Positions 24,070-33,645 of a stretch of DNA of 52,656 bases are shown here, one piece after another (position 1 is the first letter of the stretch; each line of letters starts with the position of its first letter). A program made the position numbers and the translations under genes. The notes beneath the pieces are model-generated. The model ran no database searches, had not been told where the DNA came from, and was given only the letters and a program-made list of their open reading frames with translations. This DNA comes from Candidatus Sumerlaeia bacterium. GTDB taxonomy: Bacteria; Sumerlaeota; Sumerlaeia; SLMS01; JAHLLQ01. The stretch spans positions 1-52,656 of the forward strand of contig JANQSL010000196.1 in assembly GCA_028284075.1 (NCBI GenBank). The letters run 5' to 3'.

Positions 24070-24825
24070 TCAGCTTCTGCTGCCACGAAGAGGGCGCTTG
24101 GCGGGGATGCCTTCACGGCGAGGATAGCGATCCGGCGTCAAACCGACCTTCGGAATCCACAACGCGCTGCGGCGTGCTTCACCAGGCGCGGGGGTGTAGG
24201 GCTTCACATCGACCTTGCCGGCACCAAGCTTGCCGAGAGCAAACTCCGCATCCTTGACCTCTTCGGTGGGGTGCGGGCCCTTGAAGGTCAACATCCAGCC
24301 GTCGAGGGCGAGGTAGGGGAGGCAGAGTTCAAGGGAGATGGGCAGAGGTGCAAGAGCGCGGGAAGTCACCATGTCGAAGCGCTCACGCCACTGAAGCTCA
24401 TGAGCGTGGGTTTCGGCACGGCCTTCAAGAATCTGGCAATTGGGAAGCTCCAGGCTGTCGATGGCTTCCCGCAGGAATTCGAGACGTTTCTTGTTGGATT
24501 CGAGGAGGTAGACTTCGCATTCGGGCCAGTAGAGGGCATAGATGATGCCGGGCAGTCCGGCTCCGGTGCCAACATCGAGAAGTTCTTCCGGTCCGTCTTC
24601 GCGAATAAAATCCGGGCCTGTTTCAAGGGGAGCCAGGGCGTCCCCAACGACCTGAATGGCAAGTTCATGGGAATCGCGGAATCCGGTCAGGTTATTGTCC
24701 CGTCCGCGGTTTTTGAGCATTTCAAGAAAGACTTCGAATTTATCGAATAACTGATCCTTATTACCCTGAAAACTTTCGATGAAGGGGTCGATCACGTCTG
24801 ATAGTACGCTTTGAAGTTCTGTCAT
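24070..24825 (-). CDS. rsmG: 16S rRNA (guanine-N7) methyltransferase
   Basis: RsmG (GidB) methylates N7 of G527 in 16S rRNA. The 251-residue protein has the family opening LFDKFEVFLEMLKNRGRDNNLT, with SAM motif LLDVGTGAGLPGI, LLESNKKRLEFL and FDMVTSRALAPL. I start it at the ATG that overlaps the glycosyltransferase stop rather than the ORF start 13 codons upstream. It is longer than usual at the C-terminus, with a basic tail (REGIPAKRPLRGSRS) seen in some lineages. In many bacteria rsmG adjoins parAB and mnmG. Here it lies 15 kb from parAB behind a glycosyltransferase. Confidence 0.93.
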   Translation of the reverse strand: MTELQSVLSDVIDPFIESFQGNKDQLFDKFEVFLEMLKNRGRDNNLTGFRDSHELAIQVVGDALAPLETGPDFIREDGPEELLDVGTGAGLPGIIYALYWPECEVYLLESNKKRLEFLREAIDSLELPNCQILEGRAETHAHELQWRERFDMVTSRALAPLPISLELCLPYLALDGWMLTFKGPHPTEEVKDAEFALGKLGAGKVDVKPYTPAPGEARRSALWIPKVGLTPDRYPRREGIPAKRPLRGSRS

Positions 24826-25538
24826 AGCATCCGCACCGCCGGCCGGCTGAGGAGAAGGCGCCATGGGGCACCCAATCCCGCCAGCATGATTTTGGAATTG
24901 AATGTGGATGTGCCGGCTCTCCGTTCCTCGAATAAAATCGGAACTTCGTTAAACCGTGCACCAGCCGCTCGGGCCGTAACCAGCATCTCCTGAACAATGG
25001 CAGGACCTGTGGATCGCAACGCGTTCCAGTCGAACCGCTCGAGCGTGGACCGCCGGAAGACGCGATATCCGGAGGTGCAGTCGCGGACGGGAAGACGGAG
25101 AAGCACCCGCAGGTAAAGGTTGGCACCAAGAGTGATCAGTGTGCGCAGGAGGTTTCTCCCCTGCTCACCGCCGCCTCGAACGAGCCTCGATCCGATTACC
25201 ACGTCCGCACTCCGCGATCCTTCAAGAAGGTCACGAAGGAAACGTGGATGATGAGACCAGTCGGCATCCATCTCGACAACGAGATCCGCTCCGAGTTCAA
25301 GTGCGCGTTGAAATCCCGCAATGCCTGCCGTACCCCGGCCCCTTTCGGTTGTTCTGTGAAGAAGGTGGACGCGTCTGTCGTTCGATGCGCGTTCGGCCAC
25401 AAGCTTCCAGGTTCCGTCGGGGGAGTCGTCGTCAACAACCAGGACCTCAAGGTGGCGGGAAACGCCAAGTAACTCGTTGATGAGGGGGAGGATGTTGTCC
25501 GCTTCGTTCCAGGTTGGCAGGACTGCGACAATCTTCAT
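24822..25538 (-). CDS. DPM1-type polyprenol-phosphate mannosyltransferase (GT2)
   Basis: A 238-residue GT2 enzyme that would transfer mannose or another sugar from an NDP donor to polyprenyl phosphate on the inner membrane, making a lipid-linked sugar for membrane glycosyltransferases. Motifs include LPTWNEADNI, VVDDDSPDGT (donor-binding acid residues), VEMDADWSHHP (the DxD-like catalytic region) and GSRLVRGGG. It is the short form without transmembrane extensions, as in soluble DPM1. It is translationally coupled to rsmG. Lipid-linked sugar made here could feed GT-C enzymes such as the 36-38 kb membrane protein, but that link is inference. Confidence 0.88.
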   Translation of the reverse strand: MKIVAVLPTWNEADNILPLINELLGVSRHLEVLVVDDDSPDGTWKLVAERASNDRRVHLLHRTTERGRGTAGIAGFQRALELGADLVVEMDADWSHHPRFLRDLLEGSRSADVVIGSRLVRGGGEQGRNLLRTLITLGANLYLRVLLRLPVRDCTSGYRVFRRSTLERFDWNALRSTGPAIVQEMLVTARAAGARFNEVPILFEERRAGTSTFNSKIMLAGLGAPWRLLLSRPAVRML

Positions 25539-25849
25539 GCGCGATGGTAAATCCCTGCCTCTAGAGCGCCGGCCGTATGGTTCGCCCTACACGGCGCTGA
25601 CTTTCGTAACTGTCTTCAAATACCGGTCTCCCGGCAAGCCGAAAATTCGCTTGGCCCGGATGTGGAGGGGTCCTAGCGAAAGCGGTGGACTCAGGTGTTT
25701 CCTGAATCCGTCAACCGGAATTTTCCCTGGAAAAATTGAGCTGTGAACAATCAGGGCCGGATCCTTCTGACCCGCCGCCACTGTTATTCGGTTTGGTGGC
25801 GTGACGGCTGGACCCTGCCGGACTGAGGCGGCCCTCCGCAGAACCCGCC
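25539..25849. other. 311-base intergenic region
   Basis: No gene is visible. It holds a 7-base inverted repeat, AGCGCCG and CGGCGCT (25565-25571 and 25592-25598), just upstream of the glycosyltransferase start, a possible operator. Further along, a CGCCAC/GTGGCG stem near 25775-25800 might be a weak terminator for the regulator gene. It has no T run. Confidence 0.45.
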
Positions 25850-27244
25850 CTATTTATTAACGCGCCACTTGCGGTGAGTAATGCCGTATTTCTTGACGCG
25901 ATTGTTCATTCGATCAGTGGAGATCCCCAGAAGCCTGGCGGCTTCGGTCTGGCGCCAGTTCGACCGGCGCAGAGCTTCGATGACAAGCTTGCGTTCGAGG
26001 TCGTCGATACTGATGCCCGTGTCAGGAAAGTTGACGATCCTCTCAACGTCGGCCGTTTCTCCAATGCCGCAGTTGCGAATGTCTTCTTCGTTAATCACCG
26101 ATCCGCCGCGCGCGCGAATGACGAGCCGCTCGCAGATGTTTCTCAGTTCGCGAATGTTTCCGGGCCAGTTGTATCCGTGCAGAAGCTGCATCGCGCCTTC
26201 GTCGGGTTCCGGAACGGGACGTCCGCTCCGTGCCGCGGCGTTGCGCAAAAAAGCCCGGGCCAGCGGATCGATATCTGCGCGGCGGCGGCGCAACGGAGGA
26301 ATATCGACGGGAAACACGTTCAAACGGTAGTACAGGTCGTCGCGAAAACCGCCGACTTTCACATCCTCCATCAAGTCACTGTTTGTGGCGGCAACAATAC
26401 GGACATCGACCTCGATAGGCTTGCCACCGCCGACTCGGGTGAAAGTCATGGTTTCGAGAACACGCAGCAGTTTCGCCTGAACATCGCGGGAAACGTCACC
26501 CACTTCGTCGATGAAGAGAGTTCCCCCGTCAGCAAGCTCGAGCTTTCCCTTCCTCATTGTTTTTGCATCTGTGAATGCGCCGCGCTCGTGCCCGAAGAGC
26601 TCGCTTTGCAGCATGGTATCGTCCGGCAGCATGGCGCCGTTGATATCGACGAAATCACCGGACCGGCCCGACTCGCGGTGAATGGCTCTGGCGACCAGTT
26701 CTTTGCCAACACCGGTTTCGCCTGTAATGAGAACGGATGCGCCGGTAGGAGCCACCTCCCGGATGTCATCCTTGATGCGGCTGATCTCGACGGAATCACC
26801 GACAAGCTCTCCGAACTCGCCGGTTCGCTCGACAGCCTCACGAAGGCGGCGATTCTCGTCCGCCATGCGACGGGCGCCGAGAGCCCGGTTGAGGCGAACC
26901 ACGATCTCGGGACGACCGGCGTCCTTGGTCAGATAGTCGCTGGCGCCACGCTGCATGGCGTCGACGGCGGTTTCCACACTGGTGACGGAGGTCAGCATAA
27001 CGATGGGAAGGTCAGGATCGACCTCCCGCTCCTCGCCACGGCGGACGTGGGACAACAGATCGAGACCGCCCATACCCGGCATCTTGACGTCGCACAAAAC
27101 GGCGTCATAGCTCTTGCGGGTCAGCATCCGGAGCCCTGCTTCGGAGCCCTCCGCCACTTCCGCCATGAACCCGTCCAGACCCAGGTTGCGGGCCAGCCGG
27201 CGGGCGAAAACGGGGTCGTCCTCGATGATCAGGATCGTTGGCAT
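25850..27244 (-). CDS. NtrC-family sigma-54-dependent response regulator
   Basis: A 464-residue transcription activator. The receiver domain (residues 1-125) carries phospho-acceptor Asp52 in DAVLCDVKMPGMGG. The AAA+ domain has Walker A GETGVGKE, the sigma-54 contact loop as GAFTDA rather than GAFTGA, Walker B GGTLFIDEVGD and YYRLNVFPVDIPPLRRR. A Fis-type helix-turn-helix ends the protein (QTEAARLLGISTDRMNNRVKKYG). The start is the ATG before PTILIIEDD. The upstream open frame is unlike protein. No histidine kinase is nearby. It is divergent from the GH2 gene, a possible target. Confidence 0.94.
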   Translation of the reverse strand: MPTILIIEDDPVFARRLARNLGLDGFMAEVAEGSEAGLRMLTRKSYDAVLCDVKMPGMGGLDLLSHVRRGEEREVDPDLPIVMLTSVTSVETAVDAMQRGASDYLTKDAGRPEIVVRLNRALGARRMADENRRLREAVERTGEFGELVGDSVEISRIKDDIREVAPTGASVLITGETGVGKELVARAIHRESGRSGDFVDINGAMLPDDTMLQSELFGHERGAFTDAKTMRKGKLELADGGTLFIDEVGDVSRDVQAKLLRVLETMTFTRVGGGKPIEVDVRIVAATNSDLMEDVKVGGFRDDLYYRLNVFPVDIPPLRRRRADIDPLARAFLRNAAARSGRPVPEPDEGAMQLLHGYNWPGNIRELRNICERLVIRARGGSVINEEDIRNCGIGETADVERIVNFPDTGISIDDLERKLVIEALRRSNWRQTEAARLLGISTDRMNNRVKKYGITHRKWRVNK

Positions 27245-27396
27245 GGAGGAAGATGAACCGGGCAGGATAAGTGGCAAATCAAAAGAGTGGACTGACACGG
27301 GTGGGTTTGTGTTTGGCGTGAAGCTGCAATAAACCTTGTGCTCGGAGTCCGCTCGCCTGGACCATTTTGGGTACCTATCCCCCGGCGCAGGAGCAA

Positions 27397-30099
27397 ATGG
27401 CGGACGACGCGGTTGTACTGGACAGCGGCTGGACATTCCGCGAGGTCGAACCGTCGGAATTGACGGACTTCGCGGCGCGGTCCCTGCCCAATCCTCTCTC
27501 GAACGAGGGATGGATACCGGCTTGTGTGCCAGGCCATGTCCATCTGGACCTCGCCCAGGCGGGGGAGTTGCCGGATCTGAATGCCGGAGCCAACGAACGC
27601 CGCGCCTGGGGACCGGAGAAAACGGACTTTCTCTACCGGACCACATTCCCGCTTCCGGAGCAGTGGCAGAAAAGCGCCAACGGCGAGGAACGGCGTGTGA
27701 TGCTCGCCTTCGATTCGCTCGACACGTACGCGTCGATCTATCTGAACGGTGAATGCATTCACGACTCGATGAACTGGTTTCTGCCAGTCCGAATGGATGT
27801 GACGGACCACCTGAGGCCGGGGGAGAACGCTCTCCTCGTGCATTTCGATTCAGCAGTGCGGCGTGCCGGGGTTCGCGAGTCGGAATACGGGCGCCTTGAG
27901 GCGGACTGGGATCGCAGCCGTGTGTACAACCGCCGGCCACAGTATCTGACGGGTTCGCCCGTCAGTCCGCGCATTTCCGGATGCGGCTTTCCAGGCAAGG
28001 TCACACTGCGGCTTCTGGACCGCCTGAGGCTTCGCCATCTTAATGTTCCCGTTGTCGAACTTACGAGCAATTCCGCCCGGGTGAACATCGAATCGGACAT
28101 CGAGGCCTTTATTCCGAACGAGGTGGATATTCATTGCACGATCGAGCGTCTGGAACCGGTGGGATCGGGAACGAATTACCGCTCCGCTCTGATCGATGAA
28201 AAGCGAAAGGTCTTCAGCGTCAAAGCGGGAACCTTCCGATTCGCCCACAAAGCAAACATTGAGAGCGCAGTGCTCTGGTGGCCGTTGGGGCACGGGCCGG
28301 AGGGTCTGAACCGCCGCACACTCTATCGCGCTCGAGTCGTTGCCCGCATCGAGGGTGAAATCGTCGACGATCAGGAATGTCTGTTTGGACTGCGCTCCGT
28401 GCAGCTGGTTTCGGAAGGGGTAATCGAAGGCTTTCATTTCCGAATCAACGGTCAGCCGATTTACGTGCGCGGAGCGACATGGCTGCCGCCGTCCATGTAT
28501 CCGGGAAGTACGTCAGACGACGACATTCGCCGGATGCTGGATATGGCGGCGGCGGCAAACATCAATCTGCTGCGAGTCTGGGGCGGCGGCATCTACGAAC
28601 GTGACGCGTTCTATCGCCGATGCGATGAACTGGGCATTATGGTGTGGCAGGAGTTCCCTTTCACGCGGGGGGATTACCCCGACTACCAGGCATTCTGGCA
28701 GAACGTGCAGCGGGAAGCGGCTTCTCATATCCGCCGCCTTCGGACCCATCCGAGTCTTGTATTGCTGTGCGGCAACGACGAAAAAACCTGGTGGGATGAA
28801 GGAAAACCGGCGGGCGACCATCACAACTCGGGGCAGCGGCTCTTTACGCGGTTGTTGCCGCGTCTCGCGGAGGAGTACGCACCCGCTGTTCCCTATCTGC
28901 CCTCGACTCCTTCCGGTCCCGTAAAGGCAAACGATCCGCGGGATGGTGACTATCATTCCGATGTCTGGGATGCATGGGATCCGCCCGAACGATATCGTGA
29001 AATCGAGGCGCGGTTTGTATCGCGGTTCGGCTTTCAGGCGTTGCCGGATCTGCGAACCATTCGCAAGTGGACGAATGCTGACGACGTGTCCTTGAATCAT
29101 CCTGAACTGGATGCGCACCAAAAGCAGCCGGAAGGCAATGCGCGCATTCTTCGTCATGTCTTTGCGAAACTGCGGCCGCCGGAGACACTGGATGAGCTGG
29201 TCTACATGAGTCAGTGGATCCAGGCGCGGGCCATCACAACGGCGGTGGACGTCTGGCGCGCACGGCGTCCGGCGACGATGGGCTCAATCCTCTGGCATTT
29301 CAACGACTGCTGGCCGGGTATTACATGGTCGATTGTCGATCATTCCCTGAGACCCAAACTGGCGTACTGGGCGCTTCGGCAGGCCTACGCACCGGTCAGT
29401 ATCGTCTTTCTTCCCGAAGGCGATGATGCCGTTCGTGCCATTGTTGTAAACGATGGACGGCGCTGGGACGGAAATCGCGGTCTCGTGTTTCGTGTGAAGG
29501 CTTACCGCCATTCGGGTGAACTGATTGACTGGCGGGATGTGGAACTGGACGTGCCGGTGGACGGCCGTGCGGATGCGGGAATCTTCAGCTACGCATCCCT
29601 GGGAATAGACAATCCGGCGGACGGTGTGATTGCGGGTGAATTGTGCAGCGGACAAACCGTTGTCGCTTCCGGATTGCATCTGCCGGTGGAACCCCGCCGC
29701 GCAAAGTTTGCGGAACCGCAACTGGAAGCGCGGCTCGACTGTATTGTGGCGAAGCGCCGTGCGGTGATTGTGGTCCGTTCAAAGAACATTGTTTGCGGTG
29801 TCGAGATCGGCTTTCGCGATCTCGACGGTGCACACGTCCGCTTCGACAATGCTTTCGATATCTGGCCAAGCCGTGAAGTGTGGGTGAACGCGACGGTTCC
29901 GGGAGATGTTCCGGAACAGGTTCTGATGAGATCGCTGCAGTTTCGCTGTCTTAACGATTCCGCGCCCGGCCGTCGTATCGAATGGCGTCCGCTTCCGCTT
30001 GAAAAGGGTGAAGGCCGTGCGGAAACACACAGCAATGAGCAGATTAATGTGTCACCTCAACTGCGCATGACGGACGTTGTGCGAAAATTGCAGGAATAG
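27397..30099 (+). CDS. GH2 family beta-mannosidase-like protein lacking the nucleophile
   Basis: A 900-residue protein with GH2 layout: sugar-binding jelly roll (1-190), immunoglobulin-like domain, TIM barrel with WGGGIYERDAFYRRCDELGI, and C-terminal beta domains. It reads along its length like beta-mannosidases. The acid/base glutamate is kept at Glu462 (CGNDEKTW). The nucleophile motif, normally FVSEFGFQ, reads FVSRFGFQ, with Arg543 (codon CGG). The usual WDWGP pocket motif near residue 185 is replaced by TGSPVSP. No signal peptide is seen. A ribosome site, AGGAG, supports the ATG. Hydrolysis by the normal retaining mechanism is doubtful. It could be a binding protein or use altered chemistry. 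Confidence 0.9.
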   Translation: MADDAVVLDSGWTFREVEPSELTDFAARSLPNPLSNEGWIPACVPGHVHLDLAQAGELPDLNAGANERRAWGPEKTDFLYRTTFPLPEQWQKSANGEERRVMLAFDSLDTYASIYLNGECIHDSMNWFLPVRMDVTDHLRPGENALLVHFDSAVRRAGVRESEYGRLEADWDRSRVYNRRPQYLTGSPVSPRISGCGFPGKVTLRLLDRLRLRHLNVPVVELTSNSARVNIESDIEAFIPNEVDIHCTIERLEPVGSGTNYRSALIDEKRKVFSVKAGTFRFAHKANIESAVLWWPLGHGPEGLNRRTLYRARVVARIEGEIVDDQECLFGLRSVQLVSEGVIEGFHFRINGQPIYVRGATWLPPSMYPGSTSDDDIRRMLDMAAAANINLLRVWGGGIYERDAFYRRCDELGIMVWQEFPFTRGDYPDYQAFWQNVQREAASHIRRLRTHPSLVLLCGNDEKTWWDEGKPAGDHHNSGQRLFTRLLPRLAEEYAPAVPYLPSTPSGPVKANDPRDGDYHSDVWDAWDPPERYREIEARFVSRFGFQALPDLRTIRKWTNADDVSLNHPELDAHQKQPEGNARILRHVFAKLRPPETLDELVYMSQWIQARAITTAVDVWRARRPATMGSILWHFNDCWPGITWSIVDHSLRPKLAYWALRQAYAPVSIVFLPEGDDAVRAIVVNDGRRWDGNRGLVFRVKAYRHSGELIDWRDVELDVPVDGRADAGIFSYASLGIDNPADGVIAGELCSGQTVVASGLHLPVEPRRAKFAEPQLEARLDCIVAKRRAVIVVRSKNIVCGVEIGFRDLDGAHVRFDNAFDIWPSREVWVNATVPGDVPEQVLMRSLQFRCLNDSAPGRRIEWRPLPLEKGEGRAETHSNEQINVSPQLRMTDVVRKLQE

Positions 30100-30150
30100 A
30101 GCGGAACCCGATCAGCCAACCGCCGTTTCACCTTTTTCGGCGCTTCGTCA

Positions 30151-31683
30151 TCAGGATTCTTCAGGGTCTGTTTTCTTCTTACGCCTCTTCCTCGGTGGAG
30201 GATCATTGAGCGTCGTCTTGCCGGTGCGGGAACGCCAGGAATCCTCGCGGCGATCCCAGTAAAACTCTTTTGCCATGACACGCACAATACACGCGGCGGG
30301 AACGGCGACAATCATTCCAACAAGGCCAAACTGCGCACCGAGTGCCAGTGCAACCATAACGGCAACGGGGTGAAGCTGTGCGCTCTTGCCGACGATTTTC
30401 GGCTGGAAAACAAATCCGTCGATGGTTTGAATGAGTGCGAAAAGACCAATCACAAGCCCGCTGTAAAGAAGTTTTGCCTGTGCGCCGTCGTGAGCGTCGC
30501 TCAACAGCATGTATAAAATCGCGGGAGTGGCACCGACAACCGGTCCCAGATAGGGCACCAGGTTTCCGATGCCCGCAATGCACCCGATCAGCAATGCGTA
30601 CTGCTTCATGCCAAGAGCGAAGAGTCCCAGGAACGTCAGCAGGCCAACGAGTATGGCGGACGTAACCTGTCCACGAATGAAACCACCGACGGCCACATCG
30701 GTTTTGTGCAGAACGTCGAACGCTCGCGGCTGATGTTTTTCCGGAATCATGACTTCCGCGACGCCGCGGAAGCTTCCAAAGTCAATGAGCAGGTAGAAGC
30801 TGACGAGAACCACGAAGACCAGAAAGACAACCGAACTGAAAAGGGCGCCGATAAAACCGGCAACCCAGGCAACGGCGCGCCCGACAAAACCCGCGCCTTC
30901 GGAAGCGGCGGAAGTCGCGGCACTGCGAACGCTCGAACTGGAAAGAGCCTTCTGGCCGATCTGTTCGACGTTCACACCATGGGAACGAAGATAAGAGTCC
31001 GCACGGGCTATTAGTATTTCGACGCTCAACCCTCCCCGCGAATCGGCCTGCCACCCCAGTACGAGCCTGCTGATATCGATGGAACGAATCGGTTCTTTCC
31101 GTTCCGAAAGCCACGATTCGAGGCGCTCAAGAGCTCTCTCTTTTTCCTCCTCTGAAACATCCGAAGCCTCTTCACTCCAGGTTCTGAATATCAGCCGGAC
31201 TTGATCGGGAGCAACCTCATCGAGCGGACGCAGTTTGGAAGTCCATTGAACCAGGCTGTCGGCGGTTTCAAGCCTCAGGAGCTCCTTGTCCATGATACTT
31301 TCATTTATCCACGGAATGACCTTTTCCTCGGCGGTATCACGAATGCCATTATAAGCTGTCTTGATCTGTGTCGTGAGGATTGGAACGATGATGGCCACAA
31401 AGACGCCCACAATCAGAAGCATCAGCAGATTGACGATGAAGACTCCACCAACGCGCGTGAGACGAAAGCGCCGTTCAGCAACGTTCACAATGGGATTGAA
31501 AAGATAAGCAATGACAAGCGCCACAATGAAGGGCGCAAGAACCCTCATGACGGTTTGGACAACGGGCCAGACAAGAACCAGTGCGGCAATGAAGCCGGCG
31601 GCCACGATCATCCATCCGATCAGGAGCGCAAGACGGCGCAGTTGCGGATCGAGTTGAAACACTGGTCTCTGGTCGTCATTCAT
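30151..31683 (-). CDS. AI-2E family (PerM-like) permease
   Basis: A 510-residue inner-membrane protein of the AI-2 exporter/PerM family, with about eight helices. The N-terminal pair LIGWMIVAAGFIAALVLVWPV and APFIVALVIAYLFNPIV is typical, followed by a large soluble insertion (residues 110-260). The C-terminal core has RGQVTSAILVGLLTFLGLFALGM and IPYLGP-like NLVPYLGPVVGATPAILY. Members are broadly annotated as permeases, export autoinducer-2 or exchange Na+ and H+, and the substrate here is unknown. A basic Lys/Arg-rich tail ends the protein. It meets the GH2 gene tail to tail and follows the foldase gene by 55 bases. Confidence 0.88.
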   Translation of the reverse strand: MNDDQRPVFQLDPQLRRLALLIGWMIVAAGFIAALVLVWPVVQTVMRVLAPFIVALVIAYLFNPIVNVAERRFRLTRVGGVFIVNLLMLLIVGVFVAIIVPILTTQIKTAYNGIRDTAEEKVIPWINESIMDKELLRLETADSLVQWTSKLRPLDEVAPDQVRLIFRTWSEEASDVSEEEKERALERLESWLSERKEPIRSIDISRLVLGWQADSRGGLSVEILIARADSYLRSHGVNVEQIGQKALSSSSVRSAATSAASEGAGFVGRAVAWVAGFIGALFSSVVFLVFVVLVSFYLLIDFGSFRGVAEVMIPEKHQPRAFDVLHKTDVAVGGFIRGQVTSAILVGLLTFLGLFALGMKQYALLIGCIAGIGNLVPYLGPVVGATPAILYMLLSDAHDGAQAKLLYSGLVIGLFALIQTIDGFVFQPKIVGKSAQLHPVAVMVALALGAQFGLVGMIVAVPAACIVRVMAKEFYWDRREDSWRSRTGKTTLNDPPPRKRRKKKTDPEES

Positions 31684-31738
31684 GAAACGAAGTGTCCCCG
31701 CCTCACGTTACGAATCATGGCGTATGATATTCAGACCG

Positions 31739-33529
31739 TCAGAATTTCCAGCGCAGGCGTCCGTCGGATTCCATGTCGTGAATCCGCTGACGGGCGCGGG
31801 TGCGAAGGAGGTTGTCGACATAGGACTGCGCGGCAAGCTCCAGAAGAATCTCTTCCGGCAGCTGCTCGCGAGGGAGTTGCTCGCCGACATAGTACGTTAC
31901 CACCGTGCCGTTTCCAATGGAGCGGGGGTCAGAAAACGATCCCGGTGTCATGCGTGTAAAATCAAGACCGAGGCTTTCGCGCGCTTCCGAGGCTGAATAA
32001 ACGCCCTCAACCTGGAAAAGAAAATTCAGCTCCGGTGCCGTGTCGCGAATCAAGCGACGAACGATCTGCTCCGGAAAGGCATAGGCGTTTTCCCCGGTGA
32101 GTTCGGCACGCTCGGCAAGTTCACCGGCCCCTTCGCGGGCGATTGTGCGATGCACGACAACATCGCCGCGAGCGGCATCGAGAAGCTCATCCGCCGTCAT
32201 CGAGGCGGGGTTGCGCGGCGAGGTGGAGAGGCGCCACACGGTGCGGTCGTAGCTGGGAGCGATTTCCTCGCGGTTGTTTTCGAGCCAGGTCCGCACATCC
32301 GCTTCACCCGGTTCAATGGATGCACGGACATGGCGCTGTGCGAATTCCGCTCGAATCAGTGCCTCCGAAAGGTCCAGCGCATCGAGATAAAAGTCGTTTC
32401 GCGCTCCGGCACCATACTGGATGACGAGCTGTCCGCGCAGAATCTCGCGCGCCGTACGCTGCATGGCGCGGGGAACTTTGCGAGTGCTGACACTGCGATA
32501 CTCGGGATAAAGGGCCAGAAACTCGCCCTTGGTCAACTCGAAGTCGCCAACACCCAGATACTCCATGTCATCGCTCAGCAGGTGATAATAATCCGTGCGA
32601 TCCCTTGCAAACTTCTCCCGCAGACGTTCACGCACGATCACATCAAATTGTTCCGCGTAATGAGAGGGAAAAAGAATCTCACGGATTTCCCGGGCAACGG
32701 TATGCACGGGGATTTCGGTGGAAGGACGACGTTCCAGCACTTCCATGAGATAGACACCGGTTGTTTCGGCAAGCGGTGTTCCAATTTGTGTTACTTCCAG
32801 GCGAAACGCCTGGTCCTCCAGTGTCTCTGTCACATCGCCGCGGCCCCTGCGGACCACAGTTGTTTCTCCTGGCGAATCGGTGCGATACTGCTCGTTGTCT
32901 CGAAGGAGCGACTGTAATCCGCCGCGGAGAACCGCTTCACGCCGCACACGAGCGGCTTCTTCAAGAGCGGCGTCTCGCGCTTCGAGAGAGGGGTTCGCGT
33001 ACGGAACCCGCAGCATCCGAAGAACGACAGTCTCGGGCTCCCCGTACCGTTCGGGATGTTCTCGATAGAACCGGGCAATGTCGATGGGCGTAACCTGAAC
33101 CCGTGTTCGTACCGTGCGTTCCGCAAAGGCGTGAAACGCGGCGGGTGCGGAGACAATGCGGCGGGCCTTTTCGGCATCGATGCCAGGCTGATACTCGTCC
33201 GCCTCCGGCATCTCGGCAATGACACGGGTCTCGAGAAGATCGTAAATGGCTCGTTCGACCTGTGAGGCGGTGTTGGCGCCGTCGTCGGGGTTTTCCCGGT
33301 CACGAACTGTCAGAGGGTCACCGCCCTTGAGAAGAAGCCAGATGTAGACTTCCTGCTCGTCGATCAGGTCGCCACGGACGACGGCAAGACCGCGATAGGG
33401 GTCGGGGGTCCAGTCATCACGGAAAACGGGCAGGGGGGGCGCGGCTCCAAGGCGGCCGGCCAGCAGAAAAAAAACGGGAGCGAGAACCGCGGCGGCGCGG
33501 AAAATGGAGCGACGTGTCGGAGTATTCAT
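31739..33529 (-). CDS. SurA/PpiD-like periplasmic peptidyl-prolyl isomerase
   Basis: A 596-residue exported protein. The N-terminus has a signal peptide (RRSIFRAAAVLAPVFFLLAG ending GAA). A SurA_N/PpiD-like helical chaperone region is followed by a parvulin-like domain at about residues 170-290, seen in YGEPETVVLRMLRVPY and LAETTGVYLMEVLER. A second, weaker parvulin-like segment may lie at about 430-530. Such proteins escort unfolded outer-membrane proteins. Catalytic residues are not clear enough to claim isomerase activity. It lies upstream of the AI-2E permease on the same strand. Confidence 0.75.
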   Translation of the reverse strand: MNTPTRRSIFRAAAVLAPVFFLLAGRLGAAPPLPVFRDDWTPDPYRGLAVVRGDLIDEQEVYIWLLLKGGDPLTVRDRENPDDGANTASQVERAIYDLLETRVIAEMPEADEYQPGIDAEKARRIVSAPAAFHAFAERTVRTRVQVTPIDIARFYREHPERYGEPETVVLRMLRVPYANPSLEARDAALEEAARVRREAVLRGGLQSLLRDNEQYRTDSPGETTVVRRGRGDVTETLEDQAFRLEVTQIGTPLAETTGVYLMEVLERRPSTEIPVHTVAREIREILFPSHYAEQFDVIVRERLREKFARDRTDYYHLLSDDMEYLGVGDFELTKGEFLALYPEYRSVSTRKVPRAMQRTAREILRGQLVIQYGAGARNDFYLDALDLSEALIRAEFAQRHVRASIEPGEADVRTWLENNREEIAPSYDRTVWRLSTSPRNPASMTADELLDAARGDVVVHRTIAREGAGELAERAELTGENAYAFPEQIVRRLIRDTAPELNFLFQVEGVYSASEARESLGLDFTRMTPGSFSDPRSIGNGTVVTYYVGEQLPREQLPEEILLELAAQSYVDNLLRTRARQRIHDMESDGRLRWKF

Positions 33530-33645
33530 GCCGGTTGGTTTGCCTGGGCCAGGTTTGGGAATCGACGGAATTCAGGATGCGTTCGGCCCGACGTGGCGCA
33601 AGCATGGCTTCATCGAGATTGGAAATTCACGCCAGGAGGCGAGTT

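Noticed and set aside
25874-27256. A 460-codon plus-strand open frame opposite the response regulator
   Set aside because: Its composition is not protein-like and the opposite strand has a complete NtrC-type protein.
27319-27333. A -24/-12-like TGGC..TGCA sequence before the GH2 gene, tempting as a sigma-54 promoter for the divergent regulator's target
   Set aside because: The distance between the GG and GC elements is one base short of the consensus, which normally abolishes sigma-54 recognition.
29921-29933. GGAACAGGTTCTG, resembling the ars repeat terminus
   Set aside because: It lies within the GH2 coding frame and none of the adjoining element sequence is present.
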